A stretch of 64,000 nucleotides of DNA, from the NCBI RefSeq assembly GCF_000691525.1, contig NZ_JMDW01000017.1, forward strand, positions 1 to 64,000, in the 5' to 3' direction. Below the pieces are notes generated by a model. It was not told where the DNA came from. It ran no database searches and saw only the letters and a program-made list of their open reading frames with translations. Position 1 is the first letter of the stretch; every line of letters starts with the position of its first letter. A program made the position numbers and the translations under genes. This stretch comes from Mycolicibacterium neoaurum ATCC 25795 (GTDB lineage Bacteria > Actinomycetota > Actinomycetes > Mycobacteriales > Mycobacteriaceae). Below, piece by piece: positions 63,082 through 64,000 of the stretch.

Positions 63082-63133
63082 ACCGAATCGCGGTTCGGTA
63101 CTGTATTCGCAGCCTACCGAATTACAATTCGGT
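63082..63133. promoter_or_regulatory. Two TetR operators between P450 and TetR genes
   Basis: ACCGAA-N6-TTCGGT at 63082-63099 and ACCGAATT-AC-AATTCGGT at 63116-63133 share the ACCGAA/TTCGGT half-sites. Their centres are 34 bp apart. The second ends exactly where the TetR GTG begins (63134), so it probably also covers that gene's start. This fits repression of both divergent genes. Confidence 0.8.
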
Positions 63134-63766
63134 GTGGCAAGGATCCGGATACCAGCAGCACAGCGACGTGCGCGCATCCTCGACGCGGCCGTCGAGACCT
63201 TCGCCGAGCATGGCTTCGCCGAGGCCAAGATGCAGGACATCGCCAGCCTGGCCGGGGTGGTTCCTTCCGTTCTCTACGACCACTTCGGGTCCAAGCGCGA
63301 ACTACATCTCGCCGTCATCGAGGAGCACGCCACCCAGCTGCGGGAGCATTCACTGCGCCGCGTCGAGGGCGCCACCCCGGAAGAGATGGTGCGCGCCAGC
63401 ATCTCCAACTACTTCGAGTTCGTCGAGGCCGATCCGTTCATGTGGCGATTCCTGCACCGCGACCCGCCCGCCGACTCCGAGACCGCCAAGGTGGTCGAGG
63501 AGATCATCGGCCGCGGGACCGCCGCCATCGCCGATCTGATCCGTCTCGGCGCCGGGGAGACCACATCCGTGCGCGGCATCACAGTCGACGATTCGGCGTG
63601 GATCCTGGCTCGGGCCACCCAATCTGCCTGCGATGGGGTCGCCACCTGGTGGTATGAGAACCGCGACGTACCGCGCGAGCGCGTCGTCGAGTTGGTGTTC
63701 ATGTTGCTCTGGCAGGGCTTCGACGGGATGTTGCGCAACGGCGTCACCGGCCAACAACAGCTCTGA
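63134..63766 (+). CDS. TetR-family regulator of the P450 operon
   Basis: This 210-residue protein has the helix-turn-helix at KMQDIASLAGVVPSVLYDHF (about 34-53) and a helical ligand domain. GTG at 63134 directly follows an operator palindrome and no ribosome site is visible, suggesting a leaderless message. Ligand unknown but presumably related to the P450 substrate. Confidence 0.92.
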   Translation: MARIRIPAAQRRARILDAAVETFAEHGFAEAKMQDIASLAGVVPSVLYDHFGSKRELHLAVIEEHATQLREHSLRRVEGATPEEMVRASISNYFEFVEADPFMWRFLHRDPPADSETAKVVEEIIGRGTAAIADLIRLGAGETTSVRGITVDDSAWILARATQSACDGVATWWYENRDVPRERVVELVFMLLWQGFDGMLRNGVTGQQQL

Positions 63767-63812
63767 CGACTATCGTGGCGGTTCGACCACTCGCGCAGGA
63801 GGCGGAACGCTC

Positions 63813-64000
63813 ATATCCCACGGACCCCGGCCCAGGACACCACGACGGTCGCGGCGCGCCATTCACTGGATCGCCGCGCTGGGGGCTGCGGTCATGGTGG
63901 CGGGGTGTGGACAGGCCATCCCGGTAGCCGCCCCGCCGGTCTCGACCGCCGCGGTGTCGAGCACTCCGGACTGGTGCCCGAGCATCCTGCACCATGTCAC
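63813..64000 (+). CDS. Lipoprotein N-terminus, cut by the window edge, no standard start codon
   Basis: A frame with a clear lipoprotein signal runs to the edge: PRRSRRAIHWIAALGAAVMV followed by AGC, then a Pro/Ala/Ser-rich linker and a Cys. AGGAGG lies at 63797-63802, but the frame has no ATG, GTG or TTG between it and the signal peptide; ATA at 63813 is the best-placed codon. Either a non-standard start is used or a base is missing upstream. The product cannot be identified. Confidence 0.5.
   Translation, partial: MSHGPRPRTPRRSRRAIHWIAALGAAVMVAGCGQAIPVAAPPVSTAAVSSTPDWCPSILHHV

Overview
This window looks like chromosomal DNA of a non-tuberculous, probably fast-growing, mycobacterium (Mycolicibacterium type). 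The evidence is uniformly high GC, frequent GTG and TTG starts, many lipobox proteins, and a gene set recognisable from M. tuberculosis H37Rv: purA, fba, clpB, hspR-dnaJ-grpE-dnaK, iniBAC with iniR, the Rv0338c-type iron-sulfur protein (EtfD), the Rv0337c-type aminotransferase and rmlA. I see no rRNA, tRNA, CRISPR array or intact insertion sequence. No gene-free stretch exceeds 300 bases; the longest ones (30042-30296, 38031-38309, 48191-48438, 48922-49141, 36282-36500) hold promoters or operators and, at 38085-38201, a possible small lipoprotein.

Layout. 1-5 kb: three short direct repeats, an HNH/DUF222 (13E12-type) protein, and a purA-thioesterase-membrane protein operon. 4.3-12.4 kb: intramembrane protease, zinc-type CDF exporter, DUF3151 protein, fba, an LpqH-like lipoprotein, a DedA protein and a TetR-regulated MFS exporter. 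12.4-21.1 kb, minus strand: clpB followed by a tightly packed six-gene run (membrane protein, SDR, lipoprotein, SpoU methyltransferase, GH76, NhaA-DsbA fusion). 21.3-26.1 kb: CYTH protein, small lipoprotein, GAP-type membrane protein, flavohemoprotein and aldose epimerase.

26.1-32.3 kb is the most distinctive accessory module: an amide sensor, a MarR regulator, a DUF1097 membrane protein, and a cobalt-type nitrile hydratase (beta, alpha, accessory protein with a His-rich tail), divergent from CbtB-CbtA cobalt transport genes and an acetamidase/formamidase. Together these should take up cobalt, mature the enzyme and turn nitriles into amides and then acid plus ammonia.

32.3-36.5 kb: hspR-dnaJ-grpE-dnaK operon with two HAIR-like HspR sites; a third such site lies upstream of clpB, which links the two loci. 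36.5-43.8 kb: hydrolase/TetR pair, DUF445 protein, LpqJ-like lipoprotein, DinB-type protein and LLM oxidoreductase. 43.8-53.4 kb: the envelope-stress iniBAC cluster with an IniB paralogue, an Hsp70-like poly-threonine membrane protein and the IniR ATPase; two intergenic regions share three TTAGGGG heptamers each. 53.6-64 kb: EtfD, aminotransferase, YibE/F protein, a P450/DinB/NTF2/rmlA operon under a TetR regulator, and a lipoprotein cut by the window edge.

Relative to my memory of H37Rv gene order, the Rv0356c-Rv0385 block and the Rv0353-Rv0332 block are inverted with respect to each other, and the nitrile/cobalt module sits exactly at the junction. Seven of eleven convergent gene pairs overlap at their 3' ends, four of them by exactly 4 nt.
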